Part shown: positions 32,016-40,406 of the stretch, piece by piece | Numbering within the stretch: position 1 is the first letter of the stretch | How the letters are laid out: every line of letters starts with the position of its first letter | Made by a program: the position numbers and the translations under genes | Assembly (NCBI GenBank): GCA_964507235.1 | Contig: CAZDPE010000007.1 | Span: 1 to 48,114 of the forward strand | DNA: 48,114 nucleotides | From: Suilimivivens sp964507235 | GTDB taxonomy: Bacteria > Bacillota > Clostridia > Lachnospirales > Lachnospiraceae | Reading direction: 5' to 3' | The notes under the pieces: model-generated | What the model was told of the DNA's origin: nothing | The model's database searches: none | What the model saw: the letters and a program-made list of their open reading frames with translations, nothing else

Positions 32016-32990
32016 ATGGGATATAAGAATTTAAAATTTGATGACAATGCGGTATTTCTGGTTACGGGAGGAGCCGGATTTATCGGTTCTAATCTTTGTG
32101 AAGCGATTCTGGAAATGGGATATACGGTAAGATGTCTGGATAATTTATCCACCGGTAAATATGAAAACATTGAGCCCTTTACTGAAAATCCCCGATTTAC
32201 CTTTATAAAAGGAGATATCAGGGAACTGGATACTTGTCTGGAAGCTGCAAAAGGCGTGGATTATGTTTTAAACCAGGCAGCCTGGGGAAGCGTCCCCAGA
32301 AGCATTGAGATGCCTCTTCTTTATGAAGAAATCAATATCCGGGGTACTTTGAATATGATGGAAGCATCAAGGCAGAATAGAGTGAAGAAATTTGTATATG
32401 CTTCCAGCTCTTCCGTATACGGGGATCATCCCGTGCTTCCCAAGAAGGAAGGACAGGAAGGAAAGGTGCTTTCTCCCTATGCCCTGACCAAAAAAGTGGA
32501 TGAGGAATACGGAAGACTGTATAAGGTATTATATGGACTGGATACCTATGGAATGCGTTATTTCAATGTATTTGGCAGACGTCAGGATCCTGAGGGCATG
32601 TACGCGGCGGTAATTCCAAAGTTTATTAAGCAGCTGATGGAGGGCGAGGTGCCCACTATTAACGGCGACGGAAGACAGTCCAGAGACTTTACTTATATTG
32701 ACAATGTTATTGAGGCCAATTTAAAGGCATGTCTGGCACCCTCAGAGGCAGCAGGAGAAGCGTTTAATATCGGTGCCGGAGGAAGAGAATATCTGATTGA
32801 TGTTTATCATGATTTGTGCGATGCACTGGGTAAGCAGGTGGAGCCGGATTTCGGACCTGACAGAAAAGGCGACATCAGGGATTCCAATGCGGATATCAGT
32901 AAGGCAAGGGAACTATTAGGATATGATCCTGAATATGATTTTGCAAAGGGAATTCATCTTGCAATTGACTGGTATGTAAATAATTTATAG
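32016..32990 (+). CDS. TviC/WbpP-like UDP-HexNAc(A) C4-epimerase
   Basis: A 324-residue extended SDR. NAD binding is VTGGAGFIGSNLCEAI, the substrate loop is LNQAAWGSVPRSIEMP (family: QAALGSVPRS), the catalytic Ser is in YASSSSVYGDH and the Tyr-Lys pair is in SPYALTKK. MRYFNVFGRRQDP and DGRQSRDFTYIDNV are also typical of the WbpP/TviC group, which interconverts gluco and galacto forms of UDP-HexNAc or UDP-HexNAcA. It is transcribed right after the dehydrogenase gene, with TTAGGAG before the ATG, which favours UDP-GlcNAcA as substrate. Confidence 0.9.
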   Translation: MGYKNLKFDDNAVFLVTGGAGFIGSNLCEAILEMGYTVRCLDNLSTGKYENIEPFTENPRFTFIKGDIRELDTCLEAAKGVDYVLNQAAWGSVPRSIEMPLLYEEINIRGTLNMMEASRQNRVKKFVYASSSSVYGDHPVLPKKEGQEGKVLSPYALTKKVDEEYGRLYKVLYGLDTYGMRYFNVFGRRQDPEGMYAAVIPKFIKQLMEGEVPTINGDGRQSRDFTYIDNVIEANLKACLAPSEAAGEAFNIGAGGREYLIDVYHDLCDALGKQVEPDFGPDRKGDIRDSNADISKARELLGYDPEYDFAKGIHLAIDWYVNNL

Positions 32991-33002
32991 GTCGGAGATT
33001 TT

Positions 33003-33776
33003 ATGAAAGTAGCAGTACGCTTAGACGATATTACACCTGATATGGACTGGGAGCGCTTTTTCAGCTTTAAAGCGCTTTTGGACAAGTATCAGGTGAAGCC
33101 GCTTATAGGGGTGGTTCCCGACAACCGGGATGAGAACCTGAAGGCAAAAATAAAAATGAATCAGGATGCTTTGCTGAAAGAAAAAATGCCGGAAAACTTT
33201 TGGGAATACGTTAAGCAGCTTCAAAAGGAAGGCTTTGTTGTTTCCATGCACGGCTTCCGGCATATATATGCTACGAAAAAGGGAGGATTATTTCCGTTAA
33301 ATAACTTTTCCGAGTTTGCAGGCCTTCCCTTTGAAAGGCAAAAGGCAATGCTGGAGGAAGGAAAGCAGCTTTTAAGGGAAAAGGGAATTGAAACAACGCT
33401 TTTTATGGCGCCGGCCCATTCTTATGATAAAAATACTCTGAAGGCATTGAAGGAAACGGGCTTTACGGGCTTGACGGATGGTTTTGGAGATGAGCCATAT
33501 AAGTGGAGAGGACTTATTTTTTATCCGATTTCCTTTAAACTCAGCAGCACGTTTAAGAAGCGGACAGGATATTCCACCATGGTGATTCATACGGGAACGG
33601 TATCGGATGATGACTTGAAGAAGTATGAGGGGTATTTCAAAAGAAAAGACGTGGAATTTATTTCCTATGAGGAATATTTAAGACAGCCTGCGGCGGAAAG
33701 AAATATATGGGGCAGAGGAAAAGAATTATTTCTGGCAAAAAGCAAATATCTGCTGGGAAGGATAAAAAATGCATAA
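33003..33776 (+). CDS. DUF2334/polysaccharide deacetylase-like protein
   Basis: A 257-residue protein of the carbohydrate esterase-4-like barrel group. The start KVAVRLDDITPDMDWERF carries the paired Asp residues, and VSMHGFRHIYATKKGG carries the two His residues that would bind a metal; FMAPAHSYDKNTLKAL and GFTGLTDGFGD follow. No signal peptide is visible, so it should act in the cytoplasm. Members are predicted to remove N-acetyl groups from sugars. Here it could deacetylate a lipid-linked intermediate or nucleotide sugar to expose an amine. It lies 12 bases after the epimerase gene with CGGAG before the ATG. Confidence 0.75.
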   Translation: MKVAVRLDDITPDMDWERFFSFKALLDKYQVKPLIGVVPDNRDENLKAKIKMNQDALLKEKMPENFWEYVKQLQKEGFVVSMHGFRHIYATKKGGLFPLNNFSEFAGLPFERQKAMLEEGKQLLREKGIETTLFMAPAHSYDKNTLKALKETGFTGLTDGFGDEPYKWRGLIFYPISFKLSSTFKKRTGYSTMVIHTGTVSDDDLKKYEGYFKRKDVEFISYEEYLRQPAAERNIWGRGKELFLAKSKYLLGRIKNA

Positions 33777-33800
33777 CGCAGTCAATCGGGAGGAAAAATA

Positions 33801-34937
33801 ATGGCAGAGCCGATTCGTGTTTTACATGTACTTGGAAATACACAGCTTGGAGGGGCGGAAAGCCGGATTATGGATTTATACCGCCATATTGACAGAAGCA
33901 GGGTACAATTCGATTTTCTGGTTCATACGAATGCAGAAGGACATTTTGATAAAGAAATTGCTGAGCTGGGAGGACGGATTTTCCGTGTTCCCCGTTTTCG
34001 TATCTATAACATTTTTGCATATAAGAAAGCTTTACGGGAATTTTTCAAAGAGCATCATGAATTTAAAGCCGTGCAGGGACATATAACAAGCTCGGCATCT
34101 ATTTATCTGCCTGCTGCAAAAAAGGCGGGAATTCCCATTACCATTGCACATGCAAGAAGCGCAGGCGTGGATAAGGGCATGAAAGGAAGCCTGACCCGGT
34201 GGATGAGAAGAAATCTTTCCAAGAGGACAGATTATATGTTTACCTGCTCCAGACTGGCGGGAATTTCAGTTTTCGGGAAAAAAGCAGTGGAAGCGGGAAA
34301 GACAGTTTTCGTTCCCAATGCCATTGACTGCAGGGCCTTTGATTATAATCCCGAAAAGCGAGAAGAAATGAGAAAAGAGCTTGGCATTGCGGATAAATAT
34401 GTAATCGGTCATGTGGGCCGTTTCCATTATGCAAAAAATCATGAGTATCTCTTGCAGGTATTTGCAAAACTCTGTGAAAATAAAGAAGATGAAAGGGAAT
34501 ATGTTTTGATTCTGCTTGGCGAAGGTTCCGGAATGGAAAAGGCCAAAAATATTGCGGCAGAGCTTGGAATCGAAAACAAAGTATATTTTCTCGGCAATCA
34601 CAGCAATATATATGACTATTATCAGGCTATGGACTATTTTGTATATCCTTCCCGGTTTGAAGGCCTTCCGGGGACGGTGGTGGAAGCGCAGAGCGCGGGA
34701 CTTTTGTGTGCAATGTCTGACAGCATTTGTGAGGAAGCTGCAGTGACGGATTTGGTCCATGTCATGAGTATAGAAGAAGAACCCGTCAAATGGGCGGATT
34801 ATATCAGAAGTACGGCAGAATATGAGCGAAAAGGTCATGTGGCCGAGATGCAGAAGGCGGGCTTTGATGTGAATGCCCAGGCTGAAATCATGATGAAATT
34901 CTATGAAACAGGCAGCTTTGAGCGGACTTCTTTGTAA
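33801..34937 (+). CDS. GT4 glycosyltransferase (EpsF-like)
   Basis: A 378-residue GT-B enzyme. The N-terminus RVLHVLGNTQLGGAESRIMDLYRHID has the GGAE acceptor loop seen in EpsF-like exopolysaccharide transferases. QGHITSSASIYLPAAKKAG and ITIAHARSAG follow; the donor domain shows IGHVGRFHYAKNHEYLLQVF and the EX7E motif PSRFEGLPGTVVEAQ. It adds one sugar to the growing lipid-linked glycan in the cytoplasm; donor and linkage are unknown. A good GGAGG site lies before the ATG. It is the first of four GT4 genes in this part. Confidence 0.87.
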   Translation: MAEPIRVLHVLGNTQLGGAESRIMDLYRHIDRSRVQFDFLVHTNAEGHFDKEIAELGGRIFRVPRFRIYNIFAYKKALREFFKEHHEFKAVQGHITSSASIYLPAAKKAGIPITIAHARSAGVDKGMKGSLTRWMRRNLSKRTDYMFTCSRLAGISVFGKKAVEAGKTVFVPNAIDCRAFDYNPEKREEMRKELGIADKYVIGHVGRFHYAKNHEYLLQVFAKLCENKEDEREYVLILLGEGSGMEKAKNIAAELGIENKVYFLGNHSNIYDYYQAMDYFVYPSRFEGLPGTVVEAQSAGLLCAMSDSICEEAAVTDLVHVMSIEEEPVKWADYIRSTAEYERKGHVAEMQKAGFDVNAQAEIMMKFYETGSFERTSL

Positions 34938-34967
34938 GCAGACATTACCGATGGAAGGAATCAAAAA

Positions 34968-36188
34968 ATGAGTGAAAAAAGAAAATTGATGTTAATAAGC
35001 CCCATGCTTCATCAGGGAGGTTTTGAAAGAGTCTGTATTACAACAGCAAAACTGATGGAACCGTATTTTGACGTAACGATTGTTATTTTTGACTCCGCCA
35101 ATATTGCTTATGATGTAAAGGGATTGAATATTATTGATATTAAGATGGGAGTACAGAAGGGAAAGCTGAATAAAATCCTGAATATTATCAGGCGCTCCCG
35201 AAAAGTAAAAGAGCTGAAAAAGCAGATGAAACCGGCGATTGCCTACAGCTTTGGACCCAGCGCCAATATGGTAAACGCTTTTTCAAAAACAGGAAAAGAA
35301 AAGGTGTGGCTGGGACTCAGAAATTATACGGATGTAGAAGAAAAGATAAAAATTAAGCTATTTGTAAAATTTGCGGATTTAATTATATGCTGCTCAAAAG
35401 AAATAGAGAAAGAATTAAAAAATAAATTTGGATTTAATAAAACAGCAGTTCTTTATAATTTATATGATGTAGATGCTATCAGAAAAGAAGCGGAAAGTAA
35501 AGAACCGGAACTTCCCTGGGGAGAGTATGATGAAAAGGGAAACAAAATCCGTATTCTGGTATCTATGGGCCGGGATGATGATATGAAGGGCTTTTGGCAT
35601 ATGATAAAGGTCTTTTCCCTGATTCATGAAAAAATACCGGAATCGCGGCTGGTTCTCATGGGAGCGGGAAGCTTTGCCTTTTATAAGAAGCTTGCGGAAG
35701 ACTTGAAGCTTGCAGATGCAGTTCATTTTGCGGGAATGCAGCGGGAGCCGTATAAGTACCTGAAAAAAGGGGAGGTATATCTGCTTACTTCTTCCAATGA
35801 AGGATTCCCCAATGCATTGGTGGAGGGGATGGCGCTTTCTCTGGCGCCTGTCAGTGTGGACTGCATGACGGGGCCGGCAGAAATTTTATTGGAAAACGGA
35901 GATACCGCCGATACCGCTGATAAATTTGAAAATATGCGGAAGGATAATAAAACGCCTGTTATTTATGGGGAATATGGTATTCTTGTTCCCATGATGGGGA
36001 AGGAACGGGATTTAAATCCGGAACATATCACTGAGGATGAAAAGAATATGGCGGATATTGTGACAGATTTAATGAGCGATGGCGAAAAGCTTGCAAGGTA
36101 TCGGCGGGCGGCGGCGGAGCGGGCACAGATTTTCACTTATGAAAATTATATCCGGCAGTTTCTTATGCTGGATGGGACTGAAGTGTAA
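34968..36188 (+). CDS. GT4 glycosyltransferase
   Basis: A 406-residue GT-B enzyme starting KLMLISPMLHQGGFERVCITTAKLM. The acceptor domain has AYSFGPSANMVNAFSKTGKEKVW and the donor domain has ILVSMGRDDDMKGFWHMIKVF, with the EX7E motif SNEGFPNALVEGMAL. A charged insert (about residues 300-345) between the donor motif and the C-terminal helix is longer than in its neighbours. Donor and linkage cannot be told. It ends 15 bases before the internal promoter at 36204. Confidence 0.86.
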   Translation: MSEKRKLMLISPMLHQGGFERVCITTAKLMEPYFDVTIVIFDSANIAYDVKGLNIIDIKMGVQKGKLNKILNIIRRSRKVKELKKQMKPAIAYSFGPSANMVNAFSKTGKEKVWLGLRNYTDVEEKIKIKLFVKFADLIICCSKEIEKELKNKFGFNKTAVLYNLYDVDAIRKEAESKEPELPWGEYDEKGNKIRILVSMGRDDDMKGFWHMIKVFSLIHEKIPESRLVLMGAGSFAFYKKLAEDLKLADAVHFAGMQREPYKYLKKGEVYLLTSSNEGFPNALVEGMALSLAPVSVDCMTGPAEILLENGDTADTADKFENMRKDNKTPVIYGEYGILVPMMGKERDLNPEHITEDEKNMADIVTDLMSDGEKLARYRRAAAERAQIFTYENYIRQFLMLDGTEV

Positions 36189-36203
36189 AATATCGGTGCA
36201 AAC

Positions 36204-36232
36204 TTGTGATTAATGTAGAAATATGTTAGAAT
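36204..36232 (+). promoter_or_regulatory. Internal promoter before the GT4-AsnB module
   Basis: TTGTGA (36204-36209) and TAGAAT (36227-36232) have a 17-base spacer and an extended -10 TG at 36224-36225. Transcription would start near 36239, about 50 bases ahead of ATG 36290. The 101-base gap is large for this operon, which supports an extra promoter for the amidotransferase and fucosyltransferase-like genes downstream. Confidence 0.55.
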
Positions 36233-36289
36233 TATCAAATTAAGCAGATAAGCGTTGAGATTCGGTCTGTATGATTAATGGAGATTTGT

Positions 36290-37393
36290 ATGCGTAAAAT
36301 CTTATTTCATTTAAATTGCTTTGAACAGGGCGGGGCGGAAAGAGTGGTTTCCAATCTTGCCAACCAGTTTGTAAAAGAGGACTATGAAATTATTGCCGCT
36401 ACGGAATGGCAGGGTGAAAATGAGTTCAAGCTGGATGAGAGGGTGCGCAGAGTCCATGTGGGATTAAAGGAGCAGGATGAAGAAAAGAGCCGCATTGTGA
36501 AAATCAGGCTCAGGTTTCAGTATTTAAGGAAATTGATAAAAGAAGAAAAACCGGATGTGGTGGTATCCTTTACCAGAAGACCGAATTACCGGGCTCTTAT
36601 CTCAGCCTGGGGATGCCAGGTGCCGGTAATTGCGGCAGTAAGGCAGGACCCCAAATCTTATTATAATTCCATCGCCGATAAGGTGCTGATTCCGCTTCTG
36701 TATCCGAGGGCTGCAGGCTGTGTGTTTCAGACGGAAGAACAAAAGAGCTATTTTCCGAAAGGACTGCAGAGCCGTTCCAGGATTATTTTAAATCCGGTAA
36801 ATGATAAATATTTGAACGCGCCTGTACCTGAAAGAAAGGAAAAACTGGTGGTGCAGTCGGGAAGGCTGGTGGATTTCAAAAATCAGGCTATGCTGCTGAG
36901 AGCTTTTTTAAAGGTTCATGAAAAGCATCCTGCTTATGCATTGAAGATATATGGCGGGGATTCTTTTGACGGAACAAAGGAAAAGCTGGAAAGCATGATA
37001 AAAGAGAATCATGCGGAAAGCTATATTACTCTGATGGGAGGCAGCGACGAGTTGGAAAAGGAACTGCCTAAGGCAGAGGTTTATGCTTTTTCTTCCGACT
37101 ATGAGGGAATGCCCAATGCGCTTTTGGAGGCGATGACCATGGGAATGCCTGCGGTGGCAACGGACTGCCCCTGCGGAGGGCCAAGAACTGTAATGACAAA
37201 TGAAGTGAACGGGCTTCTGATTCCTGTGGGTGATGAAAAGGCAATGGCTGACGGAATTAACAGACTGATTGAAGATAAGGCATTGGCAGAAAGGCTTGGC
37301 AAAGAAGCACGCAAAATCAGCGAAAGAATTAACGGCAGAGCCGTGCTTATGCAGTGGAAGGACTATATTGAAGAAGTAATCAGAAACCAGTGA
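36290..37393 (+). CDS. GT4 glycosyltransferase, first GT4-AsnB module
   Basis: A 367-residue GT-B enzyme. The start KILFHLNCFEQGGAERVVSNLANQF gives the GGAERV acceptor loop; the donor domain has VVQSGRLVDFKNQAMLLRAF, the EX7E motif DYEGMPNALLEAMTMG and the tail ATDCPCGGPRTVM. The same CPCGGP tail occurs in the GT4 at 39288, showing that the two are paralogues. I use ATG 36290, six bases after GGAG (36280-36283), rather than 36278, which overlaps that site. An AsnB-type gene follows after 8 bases, suggesting that transfer and amidation of one sugar are linked. Confidence 0.88.
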   Translation: MRKILFHLNCFEQGGAERVVSNLANQFVKEDYEIIAATEWQGENEFKLDERVRRVHVGLKEQDEEKSRIVKIRLRFQYLRKLIKEEKPDVVVSFTRRPNYRALISAWGCQVPVIAAVRQDPKSYYNSIADKVLIPLLYPRAAGCVFQTEEQKSYFPKGLQSRSRIILNPVNDKYLNAPVPERKEKLVVQSGRLVDFKNQAMLLRAFLKVHEKHPAYALKIYGGDSFDGTKEKLESMIKENHAESYITLMGGSDELEKELPKAEVYAFSSDYEGMPNALLEAMTMGMPAVATDCPCGGPRTVMTNEVNGLLIPVGDEKAMADGINRLIEDKALAERLGKEARKISERINGRAVLMQWKDYIEEVIRNQ

Positions 37394-37401
37394 GGTAGCT
37401 T

Positions 37402-39288
37402 ATGTGCGGAATATGCGGTTTTATTTCAAAACAGAATATCAGATTAAATCAGCTGAAGGAAATGAATGATACCATGTATCACAGGGGACCTGATGACAGT
37501 GGGGAAGAAATTTTTCCCATGAAAGACGGATATCAGATTGGAATGGCCCAAAGAAGGCTTTCCATTCTTGATTTATCACCTTTGGGGCATCAGCCCATGC
37601 ATTCTGCAGACAGGCGTATCAGCATGGTATATAACGGTGAAATTTATAATTTTCAGGAGCTTAGGGAGGAGCTTGATTATCCTTTTTGCTCTTCCTGTGA
37701 CACTGAAGTGATTATAGCGGCTTATTTGAAATGGGGTATTGACTGCGTAAATAAATTTAACGGCATGTTTGCCATCTGCCTTTATGACAGGGAAACGGAA
37801 GATGTTTATCTTATCAGGGACAGGGCGGGTAAAAAGCCTTTATATTATGAAGTGGAAAACGGGAATCTTATTTTCGGTTCGGAGTTAAAGCCCCTTATGG
37901 CAAGGGAAGGGTTTCAGAAAAAAATAAGAGCGGAGGTTTTGCAGAGATTCCTGTTCCAGCAGTACATTAACGCGCCTGATACGGTGTTTGAAAATGTGTA
38001 TAAGCTGGAGCCTGGAAGCATTTTACAGTTTCATTACGGAAAAATAAAAATCCGGAAATACTGGGATGTTAAGGAAGTTTATCACCGGATGCAGGAAAAT
38101 CCCGTAACAGATTATGAACAGGCAAAAAGTGAGCTGAAGGAGCTTTTGAAAAAGTCGGTAGCATCCAGAATGATTGCGGATGTGCCCCTCGGAGCCTTTT
38201 TAAGCGGCGGCTATGATTCTTCTTTAATGACAGCCATTGCCCAGGAGCATTCAAAGGAGCCGGTGAAAACTTTTTCCATTGGTTTTAATGAAAAACGATA
38301 TAATGAAGCTGTTTATGCAAAAGAAGTAGCCCGATATCTTGGAACCAATCATACAGAACTGTATATTGATGAAAAGGAAATGTTTGAACTGGTGGAAAGT
38401 ATTCCGCAGTATTATGACGAGCCTTTTGCAGATTCGTCGCAGATTCCTTCCATGCTTGTTTCCAAGCTGGCAAGGAAAGCTGTAACAGTTGCCCTGTCAG
38501 GAGATGGCGGGGATGAATTTTTCTGCGGCTATAATATTTATGAGAATGTAAGACAGGCACAATTGCTGGATGGTCTTGGCACCCTGACCCATGGAATCTG
38601 TAATCTGCCCGGACTTAAACAGGCCGGACTGGAAAGAAAGCTTCCTTTCCGGGTGAGAATTGTGGCGGGTAACAGGGATAAGGAAACAAAAACCCAGCTC
38701 GGTTCCGATAATTATATTATCCGTGCAGGTAAAATGGTTTTGGGAGAGGGACTGCCCTGCCGTTTCAGGGTAGAAAGCAGGTATGAGGAACCAAACTGGC
38801 AGATTCGCAGAATGCTGCTGGATATGGATACTTACCTTCCGGGGGATATTCTGTGTAAAGTGGACAGGGCGTCCATGAAATATTCGCTGGAAGCCAGATG
38901 TCCCATTCTGGATAAGGACGTGATGGAATATTCTTTCAGGCTGGCTCACAATCTGAAGTATGAAAAAGGAAATAAAAAACGTATTTTAAAGGATATTGCG
39001 TATGATTATATTCCGAAGGAGCTGCTGGACAGGCCTAAGGTAGGATTTGGAGTCCCTCTTGATAAATGGCTCCGGGGCCCGTTAAAAGAACAGCTTATGG
39101 ACATGTGTAACCGTGATTATCTTAAAAAGCAGGGAATCTTTAATTCGGAGTTTACAGCTTCCATGATTGAAGATTATATGTGTACGGGAGATGGAGGACC
39201 GGCTACCGGAGCAAATTATTCCAAGCTGTCATGGTCTTTCTTTGCTTTTCAGCAGTGGTACCGTTATTACTGTGAGGGTAATTCATAA
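37402..39288 (+). CDS. asnB: AsnB-type glutamine amidotransferase, copy 1
   Basis: A 628-residue class-II glutamine amidotransferase. The mature N-terminus CGICGFISK gives the glutaminase nucleophile Cys2; YHRGPDDSGEE, YNGEIYNFQEL and IRDRAGKKPLYY complete that domain. The synthetase domain has the PP-loop FLSGGYDSSLM, SIGFNEKRYNEA, EPFADSSQIPSM and LSGDGGDEFFCGYN. AsnB makes asparagine, but relatives in glycan loci amidate uronic acids (WbpS-like) and others amidate peptidoglycan diaminopimelate. With a UDP-HexNAcA pathway nearby, uronamide formation is the favoured role. The last base of its TAA is the first base of the next ATG. Confidence 0.88.
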   Translation: MCGICGFISKQNIRLNQLKEMNDTMYHRGPDDSGEEIFPMKDGYQIGMAQRRLSILDLSPLGHQPMHSADRRISMVYNGEIYNFQELREELDYPFCSSCDTEVIIAAYLKWGIDCVNKFNGMFAICLYDRETEDVYLIRDRAGKKPLYYEVENGNLIFGSELKPLMAREGFQKKIRAEVLQRFLFQQYINAPDTVFENVYKLEPGSILQFHYGKIKIRKYWDVKEVYHRMQENPVTDYEQAKSELKELLKKSVASRMIADVPLGAFLSGGYDSSLMTAIAQEHSKEPVKTFSIGFNEKRYNEAVYAKEVARYLGTNHTELYIDEKEMFELVESIPQYYDEPFADSSQIPSMLVSKLARKAVTVALSGDGGDEFFCGYNIYENVRQAQLLDGLGTLTHGICNLPGLKQAGLERKLPFRVRIVAGNRDKETKTQLGSDNYIIRAGKMVLGEGLPCRFRVESRYEEPNWQIRRMLLDMDTYLPGDILCKVDRASMKYSLEARCPILDKDVMEYSFRLAHNLKYEKGNKKRILKDIAYDYIPKELLDRPKVGFGVPLDKWLRGPLKEQLMDMCNRDYLKKQGIFNSEFTASMIEDYMCTGDGGPATGANYSKLSWSFFAFQQWYRYYCEGNS

Positions 39289-40406
39289 TGGAAAAACAGA
39301 TGCATATTGCCATGCTAATCGGATCCTTAACCAAAGGCGGTGCAGAGAGGGTGCTGGTTAATCTGGCGGATTATTTTGTAAATAAGGATTATTGTGTTAC
39401 CATGGTGACACAATATAAGTGGGAGAATGAATATCCGTTGAATGATAAAGTAAAACGCATCATATCGGATATTACACAGGAAGAAACCACAAAAAGCAGA
39501 GTGGTAAATTTTAAACGGCGCTTTAAAAAGCTGCGGGATATCTGGAAAGCGGAAAAACCGGATGTCATTCTTTCCTTCATTGGAAAGAATAATATGATGG
39601 CCATTCTTACTTCCCGGTTTTTGAATATTCCGGTGGCGGTTTCCGTAAGGGCGGAGCCTTCCGAAGAATATTATAATTTCTGGATGCGTTTTATGGCAAG
39701 ACATCTGTTTGCAAAAGCAGACGGCGTGGTATTGCAGACGAAAAAATGTTTCGATTTTTTCCCTGAAAAAGTAAGAAAAAAAGCTGTAATTTTAAAAAAT
39801 CCCGTAAGCCTGACATTTTTCAGGCCGCGTTTTGAGGGAGAAAGGGAAAAGTCAATCGTGGCGGTAGGGCGTGTGGATGAGAACAAGAATCATGAAATGC
39901 TTATCCGGGCGTTTTCACGGATTGCCCGGGAGTTTCCCGATTACAGACTGATTATCTATGGAGATGGGGACTGCCGGAATAAACTGGCGGAACTGGCGGA
40001 CGAACTGAAGCTCTCGGAAAGAATTTTGCTGCCGGGAAGTGTTGAAAACGTAGCAGATGTTATTTATAAATCCCGTGTTTTTGTACTGTCCTCCAATACG
40101 GAAGGGGTGCCCAATACGCTGATAGAGGCAATGCTTATGGGGTTGACTGTAATAGCTACGGACTGTCCCTGCGGAGGTCCTGCGGACCTGATTCAGAATG
40201 GTTATAATGGAATTCTGACCCCTGTCAGGAATATCGACAAAATGACAGAAAACTTGCAAAAAATATTAAATGACTTGCAAAATGCTGATGAAATGGGAAT
40301 AAATGCGGCGAAAACAAGCGATATTTTTAAACCGGAAAAGGTATATGGAGAATGGGAAGAATTTCTTTATTCTCTGGGAGGCGGTGAGAAAAAATGTGCG
40401 GAATAG
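39288..40406 (+). CDS. GT4 glycosyltransferase, second GT4-AsnB module
   Basis: A 372-residue paralogue of the GT4 at 36290. The acceptor loop is GSLTKGGAERVLVNLADYF and the shared early region reads WENEYPLNDKVKRI. The donor domain has AVGRVDENKNHEMLIRAFSRI, the EX7E motif NTEGVPNTLIEAML and the CPCGGP tail (ATDCPCGGPADLI). Its start codon overlaps the asnB stop (TAATG) and its end overlaps the second asnB by 13 bases, so the module is tightly coupled. It probably adds a related sugar to a different position. Confidence 0.88.
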   Translation: MEKQMHIAMLIGSLTKGGAERVLVNLADYFVNKDYCVTMVTQYKWENEYPLNDKVKRIISDITQEETTKSRVVNFKRRFKKLRDIWKAEKPDVILSFIGKNNMMAILTSRFLNIPVAVSVRAEPSEEYYNFWMRFMARHLFAKADGVVLQTKKCFDFFPEKVRKKAVILKNPVSLTFFRPRFEGEREKSIVAVGRVDENKNHEMLIRAFSRIAREFPDYRLIIYGDGDCRNKLAELADELKLSERILLPGSVENVADVIYKSRVFVLSSNTEGVPNTLIEAMLMGLTVIATDCPCGGPADLIQNGYNGILTPVRNIDKMTENLQKILNDLQNADEMGINAAKTSDIFKPEKVYGEWEEFLYSLGGGEKKCAE